Of a DNA stretch of 64,000 nucleotides, positions 20,849 to 29,257 are shown piece after piece. The notes beneath the pieces were generated by a model. The model was not told the DNA's origin. It ran no database searches and saw only the letters and a program-made list of their open reading frames with translations. The DNA is from Arthrobacter sp. Soil763. Lineage in GTDB: Bacteria > Actinomycetota > Actinomycetes > Actinomycetales > Micrococcaceae. Position 1 is the stretch's first letter; the number at the start of each line of letters is the position of its first letter. Made by a program: the position numbers and the translations under genes. The stretch spans positions 1,013,505 through 1,077,504 of the forward strand of contig NZ_LMSH01000002.1 of NCBI RefSeq assembly GCF_001428365.1, in the 5' to 3' direction.

Positions 20849-21544
20849 TTAGAAGAGCCGGGATTCGCTGTCGTCGACGCCGCGCATAGCGTCGTAGTCC
20901 AGGGTGACGCAATCGATGCCGCGGTCGTTGGCCAGCACCTTGGCCTGCGGCTTGATCTGCTGCGCGGCGAAAATGCCGCGCACCGGGGCCAACAGGGGAT
21001 CCCGGTTGAGCAGTTCGAGGTAGCGGGTGAGCTGTTCGACGCCGTCGATGTCGCCGCGGCGCTTGAGCTCGATCGCGACGGTGCCGCCGCTGGCGTCCCG
21101 CGCCAGGATGTCCACCGGGCCGATCGCGGTGAAGTACTCGCGGCGGATCAGTGAGAAGCCGGCGCCGAGGGTTTCGATCTGGTCCGCCAGCAGCCGCTGC
21201 AGGTCCGCCTCGACCCCGTCCTTGATCAGTCCAGGGTCCAGGCCCAGTTCGTGCGAGGTGTCGTGCAGCTGCTCGTGGATGTTGATGATCAGGCGGTCAT
21301 CGGTCTTGGCGGACTGCACGGTCCACTGCTCGATCACGCCGGCCTCGACGTCGACCTCCTCCGGAGTGGAGATACGCAGGCGCGCGGGGGGACTCATCCA
21401 GTTCAGCGGCTTGTAGGATCCGCCGTCCGAGTGGACCAGCACGGAGCCGTCGGCCTTGACCAGCAGCAGCCGGGTGGCGAGCGGGAGGTGGGCCTTGAGC
21501 CGGCCGACATAATCAACGGAGCAACGGGCTATGACTAAACGCAC
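20849..21544 (-). CDS. nucS: Endonuclease NucS (mismatch-specific, archaeal/actinobacterial type)
   Basis: This 231-residue DNA mismatch endonuclease replaces MutS/MutL in actinobacteria, cutting both strands at mismatches and interacting with the beta clamp. Visible are the N-terminal [16 protein letters not shown] and [11 protein letters not shown] of the DNA-binding domain. The nuclease motif GPVDILARD...[17 protein letters not shown] is at about residues 145-180. The GTG at 21544 aligns with known NucS starts; GTG 21571 would add nine residues. Together with the conserved position downstream of the atp region this is a firm call. Confidence 0.94.
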   Translation of the reverse strand: MRLVIARCSVDYVGRLKAHLPLATRLLLVKADGSVLVHSDGGSYKPLNWMSPPARLRISTPEEVDVEAGVIEQWTVQSAKTDDRLIINIHEQLHDTSHELGLDPGLIKDGVEADLQRLLADQIETLGAGFSLIRREYFTAIGPVDILARDASGGTVAIELKRRGDIDGVEQLTRYLELLNRDPLLAPVRGIFAAQQIKPQAKVLANDRGIDCVTLDYDAMRGVDDSESRLF

Positions 21545-21636
21545 CCGGTCAACACTACCGTCTGAAGCCACGGGGTTTCATGCCGTGCCCGGCGCGGTGC
21601 CGGACCGTTCGTCCCCGGCACCGCCGCCGGCTGGGG

Positions 21637-21642
21637 CAGAAT
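21637..21642 (+). promoter_or_regulatory. Weak -10-like box before the zinc-binding small protein
   Basis: CAGAAT ends 6 nt before ATG 21649 and is followed by GGAAGC. It lacks the first T of the usual box, so this is the weakest member of the leaderless group. Confidence 0.35.
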
Positions 21643-21648
21643 GGAAGC

Positions 21649-22011
21649 ATGCCGCGTTCCAACCGACCCCGCCGTGCCGCGGGCAAAGCCCCCTCTGGGC
21701 GGGGAGCCGGCAGGACGGGCGGCGGCAAGCACGCCGCCGGCCCGGCCCCCGAACTGGACCTGGAGCGTGCGCGCACCGGGATTGCCCGGCGGGAGAGCGC
21801 GCCCGACGGCGAATGGATGGTGCGCCTGATCTCCGCCGACCGGGCCGGCAAGACCTACGTCTGCCCCGGCTGCTCCACGGCGGTCACCCCGGGCACCGCG
21901 CACCTGGTGGTCTGGGCCGAGGACCACCTCTTCGGTGCGGCCGCCGGCCTTGCCGAGCGGCGGCACTGGCACTCCAACTGCTGGACCTCGCGCAGCTACC
22001 GGTACCGCTGA
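21649..22011 (+). CDS. Small putative zinc-binding protein, function unknown
   Basis: This 120-residue protein has a basic, Gly/Arg/Ala-rich N-terminus (1-45) that looks disordered and nucleic-acid-binding. The compact C-terminal domain has CPGC (about 82-85) and a later HWHSNCW (about 108-114), a CxxC...HxxxC arrangement likely to bind one zinc ion. No known family is recognised with certainty. It sits between nucS and a hydrolase, divergent from nucS. Related actinobacterial proteins are usually annotated as hypothetical. Confidence 0.75.
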   Translation: MPRSNRPRRAAGKAPSGRGAGRTGGGKHAAGPAPELDLERARTGIARRESAPDGEWMVRLISADRAGKTYVCPGCSTAVTPGTAHLVVWAEDHLFGAAAGLAERRHWHSNCWTSRSYRYR

Positions 22012-22034
22012 ACGCCCGCAGGCGCCCCGGTCGC

Positions 22035-22040
22035 TAAGCT
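22035..22040 (+). promoter_or_regulatory. -10 box predicting a leaderless hydrolase mRNA
   Basis: TAAGCT is followed by GGAGGGC and then ATG 22048. The spacing of 7 nt places the transcription start at the ATG. The stretch TANGCTGGAGGGCATGACT recurs almost unchanged before rph. Confidence 0.6.
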
Positions 22041-22047
22041 GGAGGGC

Positions 22048-22845
22048 ATGACTTTCGACCCGGCGTCCTACGTATTCAGCCAGCCCTCCGAACCGACCGC
22101 GATCCGGGCCTCGACCGTGCTTCCGGCGCACCGCGAGAACGTGGAGCTCCGCACCGCGGACGGGCACCGGCTGGTCGGCGAGCTGGCGCTGCCGGAATCG
22201 GGCGAGATCAAGGCCACCCTCATCACGCTGCACCCGCTGCCGACGCACGGCGGCTTCATGGATTCCCACGTCTACCGCAAGGCCTCCTACCGGCTGCCGG
22301 CGCTCGCTGGCATCGCGGTGCTGCGCTTCAACACCCGCGGCACGTCCTCGCCGCGCGGCACCAGCCAGGGCTCCTTCGAGGAAGGCATCGGCGAACGCTA
22401 CGACGTGGAGGCGGCGGTACAGTTCGCCGTCGACCGCGGGCTGCCCAACCGCTGGCTGGTCGGCTGGTCGTTCGGAACGGAACTGGCACTGATGTACGGC
22501 GCCACCGGGGCGGTGGCCGAGGCGATCGAGGGCGCCGTCCTGCTCTCGCCCCCGCTGCACCGCGCCACGGACGTCCATTTGAAGGAGTGGGCCGCGTTCG
22601 GCAAACCGCTGAAGGTCCTGGTCCCGGAACACGACGATTACCTGCAGCCGGCAGCCGCCGCGGAGCGCTTCGCCCTGGTGCCGCACGCCGACGTCGTGGG
22701 CGTCGACGGGGCCAAGCACCTCTGGGTGGGGGAGAAGTACGCCGGCCGGGTGCTCAACGAGATTGTCGCCGAGGTGCTCCCGGGCGGCAGCGCGGCGGAG
22801 CTGCCGGGTCACTGGAGCGGGCCGGTGGCCACGGCGCACGCCTGA
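22048..22845 (+). CDS. Alpha/beta hydrolase
   Basis: The protein is a 265-residue cytosolic hydrolase. The oxyanion and core strand region TLHPLPTHGG, the segment VLRFNTRGTSSPRG, the nucleophile elbow GWSFG (Ser141), an acid in VPEHDDYLQP and the histidine in GAKHLWVGE complete a catalytic triad pattern. It resembles the KANL3/Tex30-like and dienelactone-hydrolase-like group. Substrate unknown. Confidence 0.85.
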   Translation: MTFDPASYVFSQPSEPTAIRASTVLPAHRENVELRTADGHRLVGELALPESGEIKATLITLHPLPTHGGFMDSHVYRKASYRLPALAGIAVLRFNTRGTSSPRGTSQGSFEEGIGERYDVEAAVQFAVDRGLPNRWLVGWSFGTELALMYGATGAVAEAIEGAVLLSPPLHRATDVHLKEWAAFGKPLKVLVPEHDDYLQPAAAAERFALVPHADVVGVDGAKHLWVGEKYAGRVLNEIVAEVLPGGSAAELPGHWSGPVATAHA

Positions 22846-22855
22846 GCGCTGAACG

Positions 22856-24211
22856 CTAGTGCTTGTCCTGGCGGACGATGAAGATTTCCTTCACCAGCAG
22901 CATCACGGCAGCCGCCGTCGGAATGGCGATCAGGGCGCCCAGCACGCCGAGCACGCTGCCGCCGGCGATGACCGAGATCACGGCCACCGCCCCGGGGACC
23001 GCGACGGCCTTCTGCATGATGCGCGGGGAGATGAAGTACGCCTCGAACTGCAGGTAGGCGAAGTAGCAGACCGCGTACGCTACGGCCGTCTGCCAGCCGG
23101 CGGTCAGTGAAATCAGCGTCACCAGGACGCCGGCGATCATCCCGCCCACCAGCGGGATGAAGGCCAGCAGGGCCACGACGAAGGCGAGCAGCACCGCGAA
23201 CGGGACGCCGACGATCGACATCACAATGAAGGCGAAGGTGGCGTTGAGCAGCGCGACGCAGACCTGGCCGATGACGTAGTTGCCGACCGAGCCGGTGATT
23301 TCCTCGGACAGGGCCTCGACCCTGGCCCGGCGCGAACGCGGCGCCAGCCGGTAGCCCCACTTCTTCATGGACGGCATGGCCGAGAGGAAGTAGAGACTGA
23401 GGACCAGCACAATCAGCGCACCGAACAGGCCGTTGGCCACGGTCGAGCCGAAACCGACGACGCCGCCGAAGATCCCGCCCATGGCCTCCGGGTTGTTAAC
23501 GAACTTCTCCAGCTCCTGGGTGATCCGCTCCCGGACCCCGAACTGGCTGTCCAGCGAGCGGAAGAAATCGGAGTCGATGAAGTCCTGGATCCAGTGCGGC
23601 GCCTCCCGCACGATCTGGGTTACCTGCTGCACAATGGTGGGGATCAGGGTGGCGAAGAACCCGGTGACCGCCAGGGCCAGGACCGCCACGGAGACCAGGA
23701 TGCCTGCCGGCCGCGGCACCTTCTTGGCCTCGAGCCAGCGCACCACCGGGTCGAGGCCCAGCGCGATGAACAGGGCAGTCACGATCCAGAGCAGCAGCTG
23801 CGTGGTGTTCGAACCGATCCAGTACACCAGCAGGGCGGCGCCGACGCCGACCGTCCCCATGAAACCGACGTACAGCGGATGCTGGGCGGACATCCGCGGG
23901 CCCGGGTTGCCGAATTTCGCCGTGTCCCCGGTCTCCGACCCGGTTCCGGTCTCGTCTTCATGCTCGGGGGGCATCTCGAAGCGCAGCCGCGGCTGGGCTC
24001 CGGGCAGCGGCTGCCGCAGCCGGCGGGCGAGGGAGACGAGGAACCCAGCCGCGGCCGCCCGCGGATGGGACACACGCGGAGCGGAAACAGCCGGGGCGGA
24101 ATCGGCCGGGCCGGGAGACGGTGCGGCGGACGCCTGCGGGCTGCGCGGCTGGCCGCCGGATTCCCGACTGGCTGCTGGTCCGGCGGGGGAGGAATCCGTG
24201 GGTTCAGTCAC
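22856..24211 (-). CDS. AI-2E/TqsA-family transporter (UPF0118)
   Basis: This 451-residue membrane protein has about 110 Pro/Ala/Ser-rich N-terminal residues, probably cytosolic and disordered, and about eight hydrophobic helices. Features of the family include ALDPVVRWLE, the long amphipathic stretch with IVREAPHWIQDFIDSD, and the GLGVPFAVLLAF / PLVGGMIAG region. Members include Na+/H+ antiporters as well as TqsA, so the autoinducer name should not be read as function. Convergent with the hydrolase, GTG start. Confidence 0.88.
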   Translation of the reverse strand: MTEPTDSSPAGPAASRESGGQPRSPQASAAPSPGPADSAPAVSAPRVSHPRAAAAGFLVSLARRLRQPLPGAQPRLRFEMPPEHEDETGTGSETGDTAKFGNPGPRMSAQHPLYVGFMGTVGVGAALLVYWIGSNTTQLLLWIVTALFIALGLDPVVRWLEAKKVPRPAGILVSVAVLALAVTGFFATLIPTIVQQVTQIVREAPHWIQDFIDSDFFRSLDSQFGVRERITQELEKFVNNPEAMGGIFGGVVGFGSTVANGLFGALIVLVLSLYFLSAMPSMKKWGYRLAPRSRRARVEALSEEITGSVGNYVIGQVCVALLNATFAFIVMSIVGVPFAVLLAFVVALLAFIPLVGGMIAGVLVTLISLTAGWQTAVAYAVCYFAYLQFEAYFISPRIMQKAVAVPGAVAVISVIAGGSVLGVLGALIAIPTAAAVMLLVKEIFIVRQDKH

Positions 24212-24414
24212 TGCGTTGAATGCCCTTTTGGTCTGCGGTTTCCCTGCGGAACCGCGGTTGCGGGCAGGGTGTGATGATCACCGCAAACACTATCAGCAGC
24301 CCCGTGAACTAGCGGGTTGGCGGGGTCTTGGACGGTCCGGGTCGGGGACAGGGGGAAACCCCGATCTGACTCGCAGGTAACAAAACGGTTACTCTTAAAC
24401 TTACGTGTCCGCTG

Positions 24415-26151
24415 ATGATAGGTAATATTTTGCGTTTCAAGACTGCAGTTGCACTTGTGCTGCTCGGCCTCCTGACACTGCTGGCCGGGATCGGGCAGAA
24501 GACGTTCTGGGCTCCGGCCGAGACCGTCACCGCCACCGCGCCCTCGGGCGGCAGCGCCGCCCCGCTGACCGTCTTCGACGAGAAACTGCGCACCCTGCAC
24601 GGCGGCACGGTGAAGATCCACATCAAGGGCGAAGGCAGCTTCATGCTGGCCTCCGGCCGGCCGGACGACGTCGACGCCTGGGTTGGCAAGACCGCCCACA
24701 ACACCGTGTCCGGTGTTTCCGAGGACGGCAAGTCACTGCAGCTCGACCACGCGGACGGAGAGGACAGTGCGCCCTCGCCCGCCGGCTCGGACCTGTGGGT
24801 GACCACGGAGAACGCCAACGGCGAGCTCGACTACACGTGGACCGCCCCCGCGGACGGCGACTGGTCGCTGCTCCTGGCAGCGGACGGCAAGAAGGCCGCC
24901 CCCGCCTCCATCTCGATGACGTTCCCCAATGACACGTCCACGCCCTGGGCCATCCCGCTGATGGTGCTCGGCGCACTGCTGATGCTGGCCGGGGCTGCCC
25001 TGCTGGTCCTCAAGCCCAAGCCGCGCAACGGCAAGGGCGGCGGAACGGCCGCTGGCGGTGCCAAGGAGGGCCTGCCCGCCAGCCCGGCCCCGGAAGGGCC
25101 TGAGGCCAAGACCGGGCACACCAGCCAGCGCGCCCGGGCCGGCAGCGCCGGTGCGGCTGTCGCCCTGCTGACCGCTGCCGCGGTGGGCGGCACCGGCGTC
25201 GCCGCCCAGGCAAGCCAGAGCCCGGCACCCTCGCCGGCTGCAACCACCGCGGCCGCGCAGGAGTCCGGCACGCCGGTCCTGGTCGACGCCCAGTTCCGCC
25301 GCATCCTCGAACAGGTTGCCAGCGCCGTCAACGCCGGCGACGCGGCCAAGGACGCAGCCAAGCTTGCACCGCGCGTCGGCTCGACCGAGCTTGACGTACG
25401 GAAGCAGAACTACAAGATCCGGTCCAGCGTGGGCAGCTACGAGCCCCGCATGCCGGTCCGCGCCACGAAGCTGCTCACCACCGTCGTCAGCAACAACCGC
25501 GAATGGCCGCGCCGGGTCATGGCTGTCACCCAGGGCGACGGCAACGTCGTGCCGCAGCTGCTGACCCTGGTCCAGGCCTCCGCCCGCGAGAACTACAAGC
25601 TCGTCGGCGCCACGCCGCTGCAGCCCGGGACCACGTTCCCCGGCATCAACCGCGGCGGCACCGAAACGCCGGCTGCCTCGGACAAGTCCGGCCTGCTCTA
25701 CAGCGGCGAGGAGGCCCTCTCCGGCCTCGCCGACCGCCTGACCAAGGCGGATTCGACGTTCAAGGACAAGCTGGCCGAGGGCAAGTCCTCGCCCTACATC
25801 GCGGACACCCTGGCCTACCAGAAGGACGTCGTGGCCTCGGGCAAGAACGGCAAGTTCTCCTTCAGCCACAAGGTTGATCCGGCCAGCACCGTGGTGTTCC
25901 GGACCGCCGACGGCGGCGCCCTGGTCCTGGGCCGGCTGAACTTCGCGCTGGACGGCACGCCGAAGAATTCCGGGGACAAGCTCACGATCGGCAACGACGC
26001 GGCCGCCCTGGCCGGCGGCAAGGAAACCAGCACCGGCATGGTCCTGAGCTTCGCCGAGTCCGTGGCCGTGTACGTCCCGCCGGCCGGATCCAAGGATCCG
26101 ATGAAGCTGGTTGCCGCCACCCGCGGGCTGGTGGGAGCCAAGTTCAAGTAG
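24415..26151 (+). CDS. Large membrane-anchored extracytoplasmic protein, family not recognised
   Basis: The 578-residue protein has an N-terminal membrane helix (about 8-26) and an extracytoplasmic beta-rich domain (about 30-170). A second helix (about 181-202), a Lys/Gly-rich cytosolic linker and a third helix (about 240-262) follow, then a Ser/Pro/Ala linker and a large C-terminal extracytoplasmic domain (about 290-578). I do not recognise the domains and assign no function. ATG 24415 has no ribosome site; TTG 24430 (LRFKTAVAL) is another plausible start. The 203-bp upstream gap is AT-rich for this genome. It ends at a GC-rich hairpin. Confidence 0.8.
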   Translation: MIGNILRFKTAVALVLLGLLTLLAGIGQKTFWAPAETVTATAPSGGSAAPLTVFDEKLRTLHGGTVKIHIKGEGSFMLASGRPDDVDAWVGKTAHNTVSGVSEDGKSLQLDHADGEDSAPSPAGSDLWVTTENANGELDYTWTAPADGDWSLLLAADGKKAAPASISMTFPNDTSTPWAIPLMVLGALLMLAGAALLVLKPKPRNGKGGGTAAGGAKEGLPASPAPEGPEAKTGHTSQRARAGSAGAAVALLTAAAVGGTGVAAQASQSPAPSPAATTAAAQESGTPVLVDAQFRRILEQVASAVNAGDAAKDAAKLAPRVGSTELDVRKQNYKIRSSVGSYEPRMPVRATKLLTTVVSNNREWPRRVMAVTQGDGNVVPQLLTLVQASARENYKLVGATPLQPGTTFPGINRGGTETPAASDKSGLLYSGEEALSGLADRLTKADSTFKDKLAEGKSSPYIADTLAYQKDVVASGKNGKFSFSHKVDPASTVVFRTADGGALVLGRLNFALDGTPKNSGDKLTIGNDAAALAGGKETSTGMVLSFAESVAVYVPPAGSKDPMKLVAATRGLVGAKFK

Positions 26152-26210
26152 GACCGGTTCACGAAGGACACGGCCGGAACCGCACCGGCACAGCAGAATA
26201 GCCCAGCACC

Positions 26211-26246
26211 GCAACGACCGGGCCGCAACCGCGGCCCGGTCGTTGC
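26211..26246. terminator. GC-rich hairpin after the large membrane protein
   Basis: Perfect 16-bp arms GCAACGACCGGGCCGC (26211-26226) and GCGGCCCGGTCGTTGC (26231-26246) enclose the tetraloop AACC. There is no T-tract. Such I-shaped stems are common at gene ends in GC-rich actinobacteria. Confidence 0.7.
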
Positions 26247-26264
26247 CGCGTCGGGCGTAGTGGA

Positions 26265-26270
26265 TAGAGT
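26265..26270 (+). promoter_or_regulatory. -10 box predicting a leaderless mRNA for the thioredoxin/TPR gene
   Basis: TAGAGT is followed by GGAGTC and then ATG 26277, a 6-nt spacing that places the transcription start at the start codon. Confidence 0.6.
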
Positions 26271-26276
26271 GGAGTC

Positions 26277-27281
26277 ATGACTTCGCCAGCTTCCCGCCCG
26301 GTCCCGCCAGCTGCCGCAAACCCGCTGAACCTGCGGGGCGCCGTCGACCTGTCCTCGCTCAAACAGCGGCCCGCGCCGGCGGCGCCGGCCGCCCCGGGCC
26401 AGCCCGGCCCCGGCGGCCAGGGCGGCGAGGGCGGCCCGTCGGAGGGAGGCGCTGGAACGCCGCTCCGGGTCGACGTCACCGAGGGCACCTTCCAGGAGCT
26501 CGTCGACCTCTCCGCCCAGGTCCCCGTCGTCATCGCGCTGTGGGCCGGTTACTCCCCGGGCTCCGCGCAGCTGGTGGACGCGCTGGAACAGATCGTCGAG
26601 GACTACGCCGGACGCCTCGTCCTCGGCGCCGCCGACATCGAAGCATTCCCTGCGCTCGCGCAGGCCTTCCAGGTCCAGGCGGTTCCCACCGCCGTCGCCG
26701 TGGTCAAGGGACAGCCCGTACCGCTGTTCCAGGGCGGCGCCGACGAACAGCAGGTGCGCAGCCTGTTCGATGAACTGCTCAAGGTCGCCGCGGCCAACGG
26801 AGTGACCGGCCGGATCGGCGCGGGGGGCCCCGGTGCGGCCGAGCCCGAGGCCCCGCCGCTGCCGCCGCTGCACCAGAAAGCCTTCGACGCCATCGAAGCC
26901 GGCGACTATGCCGGCGCCGCGGCAGCCTACCGCCAGGCGCTCACCGAGATGCCCTCGGACGCCGAAGCCAAGGCCGGGCTGGCGCAGGTGGAGCTCATGG
27001 GCCGCCTGGAGTCGCTCTCCGCCGCCGAGACGGACGCGCTGCGCAGCCGCGCCGCGGACGAACCGGACAACCTGGAGGCACAGCTCACCGTCGCCGACCT
27101 GGACGTCGCCGGCGGCCACGTGGAGGACGGCCTGGGCCGGATCGTGGCCTTCATCGGAAGGAACTTCGGCCCCGAACGCGAAACCGCCCGGGTGCGCCTG
27201 CTCGAGCTGTTCGACGTCGTGGGTACCTCCGATCCGCGGGTCGCCAAGGCCCGCCAGAACCTCGCGCGGGTGCTGTTCTGA
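26277..27281 (+). CDS. Thioredoxin-fold/TPR co-chaperone (CnoX/YbbN-like) without a redox motif
   Basis: This 334-residue protein has a Pro/Gly-rich N-terminus (1-60), a thioredoxin fold (about 62-175) and a helical TPR-like C-terminal part (about 195-334) with ALTEMPSDAEAKAGLAQ. In place of the CGPC active site it has the sequence Ser-Pro-Gly-Ser in LWAGYSPGSAQL, so disulfide chemistry is not possible. The cis-proline segment QAVPTAVAV is kept. The family protects and transfers folding clients; here only the holdase part is expected. The stop overlaps the OYE start by 1 nt. Confidence 0.85.
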   Translation: MTSPASRPVPPAAANPLNLRGAVDLSSLKQRPAPAAPAAPGQPGPGGQGGEGGPSEGGAGTPLRVDVTEGTFQELVDLSAQVPVVIALWAGYSPGSAQLVDALEQIVEDYAGRLVLGAADIEAFPALAQAFQVQAVPTAVAVVKGQPVPLFQGGADEQQVRSLFDELLKVAAANGVTGRIGAGGPGAAEPEAPPLPPLHQKAFDAIEAGDYAGAAAAYRQALTEMPSDAEAKAGLAQVELMGRLESLSAAETDALRSRAADEPDNLEAQLTVADLDVAGGHVEDGLGRIVAFIGRNFGPERETARVRLLELFDVVGTSDPRVAKARQNLARVLF

Positions 27282-28381
27282 TGGGGTCGGCTCTCTTCAG
27301 CCCCCTCGAGCTGCGTTCGCTGCGGCTCGAGCACCGCGGCTGGGTGTCGCCGATGTGCCAGTACAGCTGCGAACCGGAGACCGGCGAGGGCGTACCCAAC
27401 GACTGGCACCTGATGCACCTCGGGTCCTTCGCCACCGGCGGCGCCGCCCTGATCCTGACCGAGGCCGCTGCCGTCAACGCCGCCGGGCGGATCAGCCCGC
27501 GTGACGCCGGCCTGTTCAACGACAGCCAGGCCGAAGCCTGGCAGCGGATCGTCGCCTTCGTGCACCGGCACGGCAGCGCCGGCGCCAAGATCGGCACCCA
27601 GCTCGCGCACGCCGGGCGCAAAGCCTCGTCCTACTGGCCGTTCTCCGGCAAGGCGGGCACCGTCCCGGCCGACGAGGGCGGCTGGGACACCGTGGGCCCG
27701 GGCACCGGGGCCTTCGACGGCTACGCGCCGCCGTCGGCGATGTCCGAGGCCGAGATCGACGGCGTGATCGCCGACTTCGCCGCCGCTGCGGTCCGGGCGG
27801 TCGACGTAGGCTTCGACACCATCGAGATCCACGGTGCACACGGCTACCTGCTGCACCAGTTCCAGAGCCCGCTGGTCAACGACCGCACGGACGGCTGGGG
27901 CGGCAGCGAAGCAGGCCGGAACCGGCTGACCCTCGCCGTGATCGACGCCGTGCGGGACGTCATCCCCGACTCCATGCCGCTGCTGCTGCGTATCTCCGCC
28001 TCGGACTGGGCCGAAGGGGGTATCGATGCCGAGACCTCGGTCCGGCTGGCACGCGCCGCCGGGGAACACGGGGTGGACCTTGTGGATGTATCCAGCGGCG
28101 GTGCGGTGGCGCACCAGTCGATCCCGGTGGGCCCGGGGTACCAGACCGGTTTCAGTGCCCGGATCCGCCGCGAGGCCGGCGTCCGAACCGGCACCGTGGG
28201 CCTGCTGACCTCGGCCGGGCAGGCCGAACATGCCGTCGCCACCGGACAGGCGGACGGGGTGTTCATCGCCCGGGCCGCGCTCCGGGACCCGCACTGGTGG
28301 CTGCGCGCCGCCTTCGAACTGGGACACGAGCTGGCCTGGCCGCCGCAGTACGAGCGGGCCATCCCGCGGCACACGTTTTAG
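27281..28381 (+). CDS. NADH:flavin oxidoreductase, Old Yellow Enzyme (YqjM-like)
   Basis: This 366-residue FMN-binding TIM barrel reduces activated C=C bonds with NAD(P)H. The active-site segment SPMCQYS carries the YqjM-class cysteine. The substrate-binding His pair is in IHGAHGYLLHQF, followed by NDRTDGWGGS and a C-terminal GVFIARAALRDPHW. Start ATG 27281 overlaps the upstream TGA. The natural substrate is not visible from sequence. Confidence 0.92.
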   Translation: MGSALFSPLELRSLRLEHRGWVSPMCQYSCEPETGEGVPNDWHLMHLGSFATGGAALILTEAAAVNAAGRISPRDAGLFNDSQAEAWQRIVAFVHRHGSAGAKIGTQLAHAGRKASSYWPFSGKAGTVPADEGGWDTVGPGTGAFDGYAPPSAMSEAEIDGVIADFAAAAVRAVDVGFDTIEIHGAHGYLLHQFQSPLVNDRTDGWGGSEAGRNRLTLAVIDAVRDVIPDSMPLLLRISASDWAEGGIDAETSVRLARAAGEHGVDLVDVSSGGAVAHQSIPVGPGYQTGFSARIRREAGVRTGTVGLLTSAGQAEHAVATGQADGVFIARAALRDPHWWLRAAFELGHELAWPPQYERAIPRHTF

Positions 28382-28465
28382 CGGCCCGCCCGGGCGGGCG
28401 TAGTCCGCTGGGATGAACGCCTGCAGTACCCCTTGCGGAGGACCCGTTTCCCGGCGGCGGGCAGT

Positions 28466-28471
28466 TAGTCT
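28466..28471 (+). promoter_or_regulatory. -10 box predicting a leaderless ABC ATPase mRNA
   Basis: TAGTCT is followed by AACGTC and then ATG 28478. The spacing is 6 nt and no ribosome site is visible. Confidence 0.55.
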
Positions 28472-28477
28472 AACGTC

Positions 28478-29257
28478 ATGACTTTCGATCAACCGTCCGG
28501 GCCGGTCCCGGCATTGGCGCTGCGCGGGCTGGCCAAGCGCTTCGGCCCGAAGATCGCCGTTGACGGCATCAGCCTCGACGTTCCGGCGGGCTCCTTCTAC
28601 GGCATCGTCGGACCGAACGGCGCCGGCAAGACGACGACGCTGTCGATGGCCACCGGGCTGCTCCGGCCGGACTTCGGCATGGCCCTGGTCCACGGCGTGG
28701 ACGTGTGGCGCCGGCCGCTGGAGGCCAAGAAGCTGATGGGCATCCTTCCCGACGGTGTCCGGCTCTTCGACCGCCTGACCGGCGCCCAGCTGGTGAGCTA
28801 CGCGGGCCTGCTGCGCGGCATGGACCGGGCGGTCGTGGCGTCCCGGGTGGCGGAACTGCTCGCGGCCCTGGACCTCAGCCAGGACGCCGGAACCCTCGTG
28901 GTGGACTACTCCGCCGGCATGACCAAGAAAATCGCCCTGGCCTCCGCACTCATCCACGCGCCCCGGCTCCTGGTGCTGGATGAGCCGTTCGAGTCCGTCG
29001 ACCCGGTCTCGGCCGCCAACATCCGGGACATCCTGGACCGCTATGTGGCCTCCGGCGGCACGGTCATTGTCTCCAGCCACGTCATGGACCTGGTGCAGCG
29101 CATGTGCGACCACGTCGCCGTCGTCGCCAACGGGCGGGTGCTGGCCGCCGGCACGGTCGACGAGGTGCGTGCCGGGGCAAGCCTGGAGGACCGCTTCGTC
29201 CAGCTGGTGGGCGGCCGCAGCCACTCGGAAGGGCTGGAATGGTTGCGGACCTTCTAA
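28478..29257 (+). CDS. ABC transporter ATP-binding protein
   Basis: The 259-residue ATPase has Walker A GPNGAGKT at 45-52 and Walker B LLVLDEP near 168. The signature is diverged (DYSAGMTKK in place of LSGGQ), and the D-loop (ESVDP) and H-loop (VSSHVMD) are present. It pairs with the permease that starts within its 3' end (19-bp overlap). The set looks like an ABC-2-type exporter. Substrate unknown. Confidence 0.9.
   Translation: MTFDQPSGPVPALALRGLAKRFGPKIAVDGISLDVPAGSFYGIVGPNGAGKTTTLSMATGLLRPDFGMALVHGVDVWRRPLEAKKLMGILPDGVRLFDRLTGAQLVSYAGLLRGMDRAVVASRVAELLAALDLSQDAGTLVVDYSAGMTKKIALASALIHAPRLLVLDEPFESVDPVSAANIRDILDRYVASGGTVIVSSHVMDLVQRMCDHVAVVANGRVLAAGTVDEVRAGASLEDRFVQLVGGRSHSEGLEWLRTF

Noticed and set aside
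22856..24211. Quorum-sensing role from the AI-2E family name
   Set aside because: The family is functionally mixed (including ion antiporters), and no luxS or lsr genes are in the window.
23433..24380. 315-codon plus-strand frame opposite the AI-2E gene
   Set aside because: Antisense shadow of the N-terminal half of the transporter gene; no ribosome site or domain.
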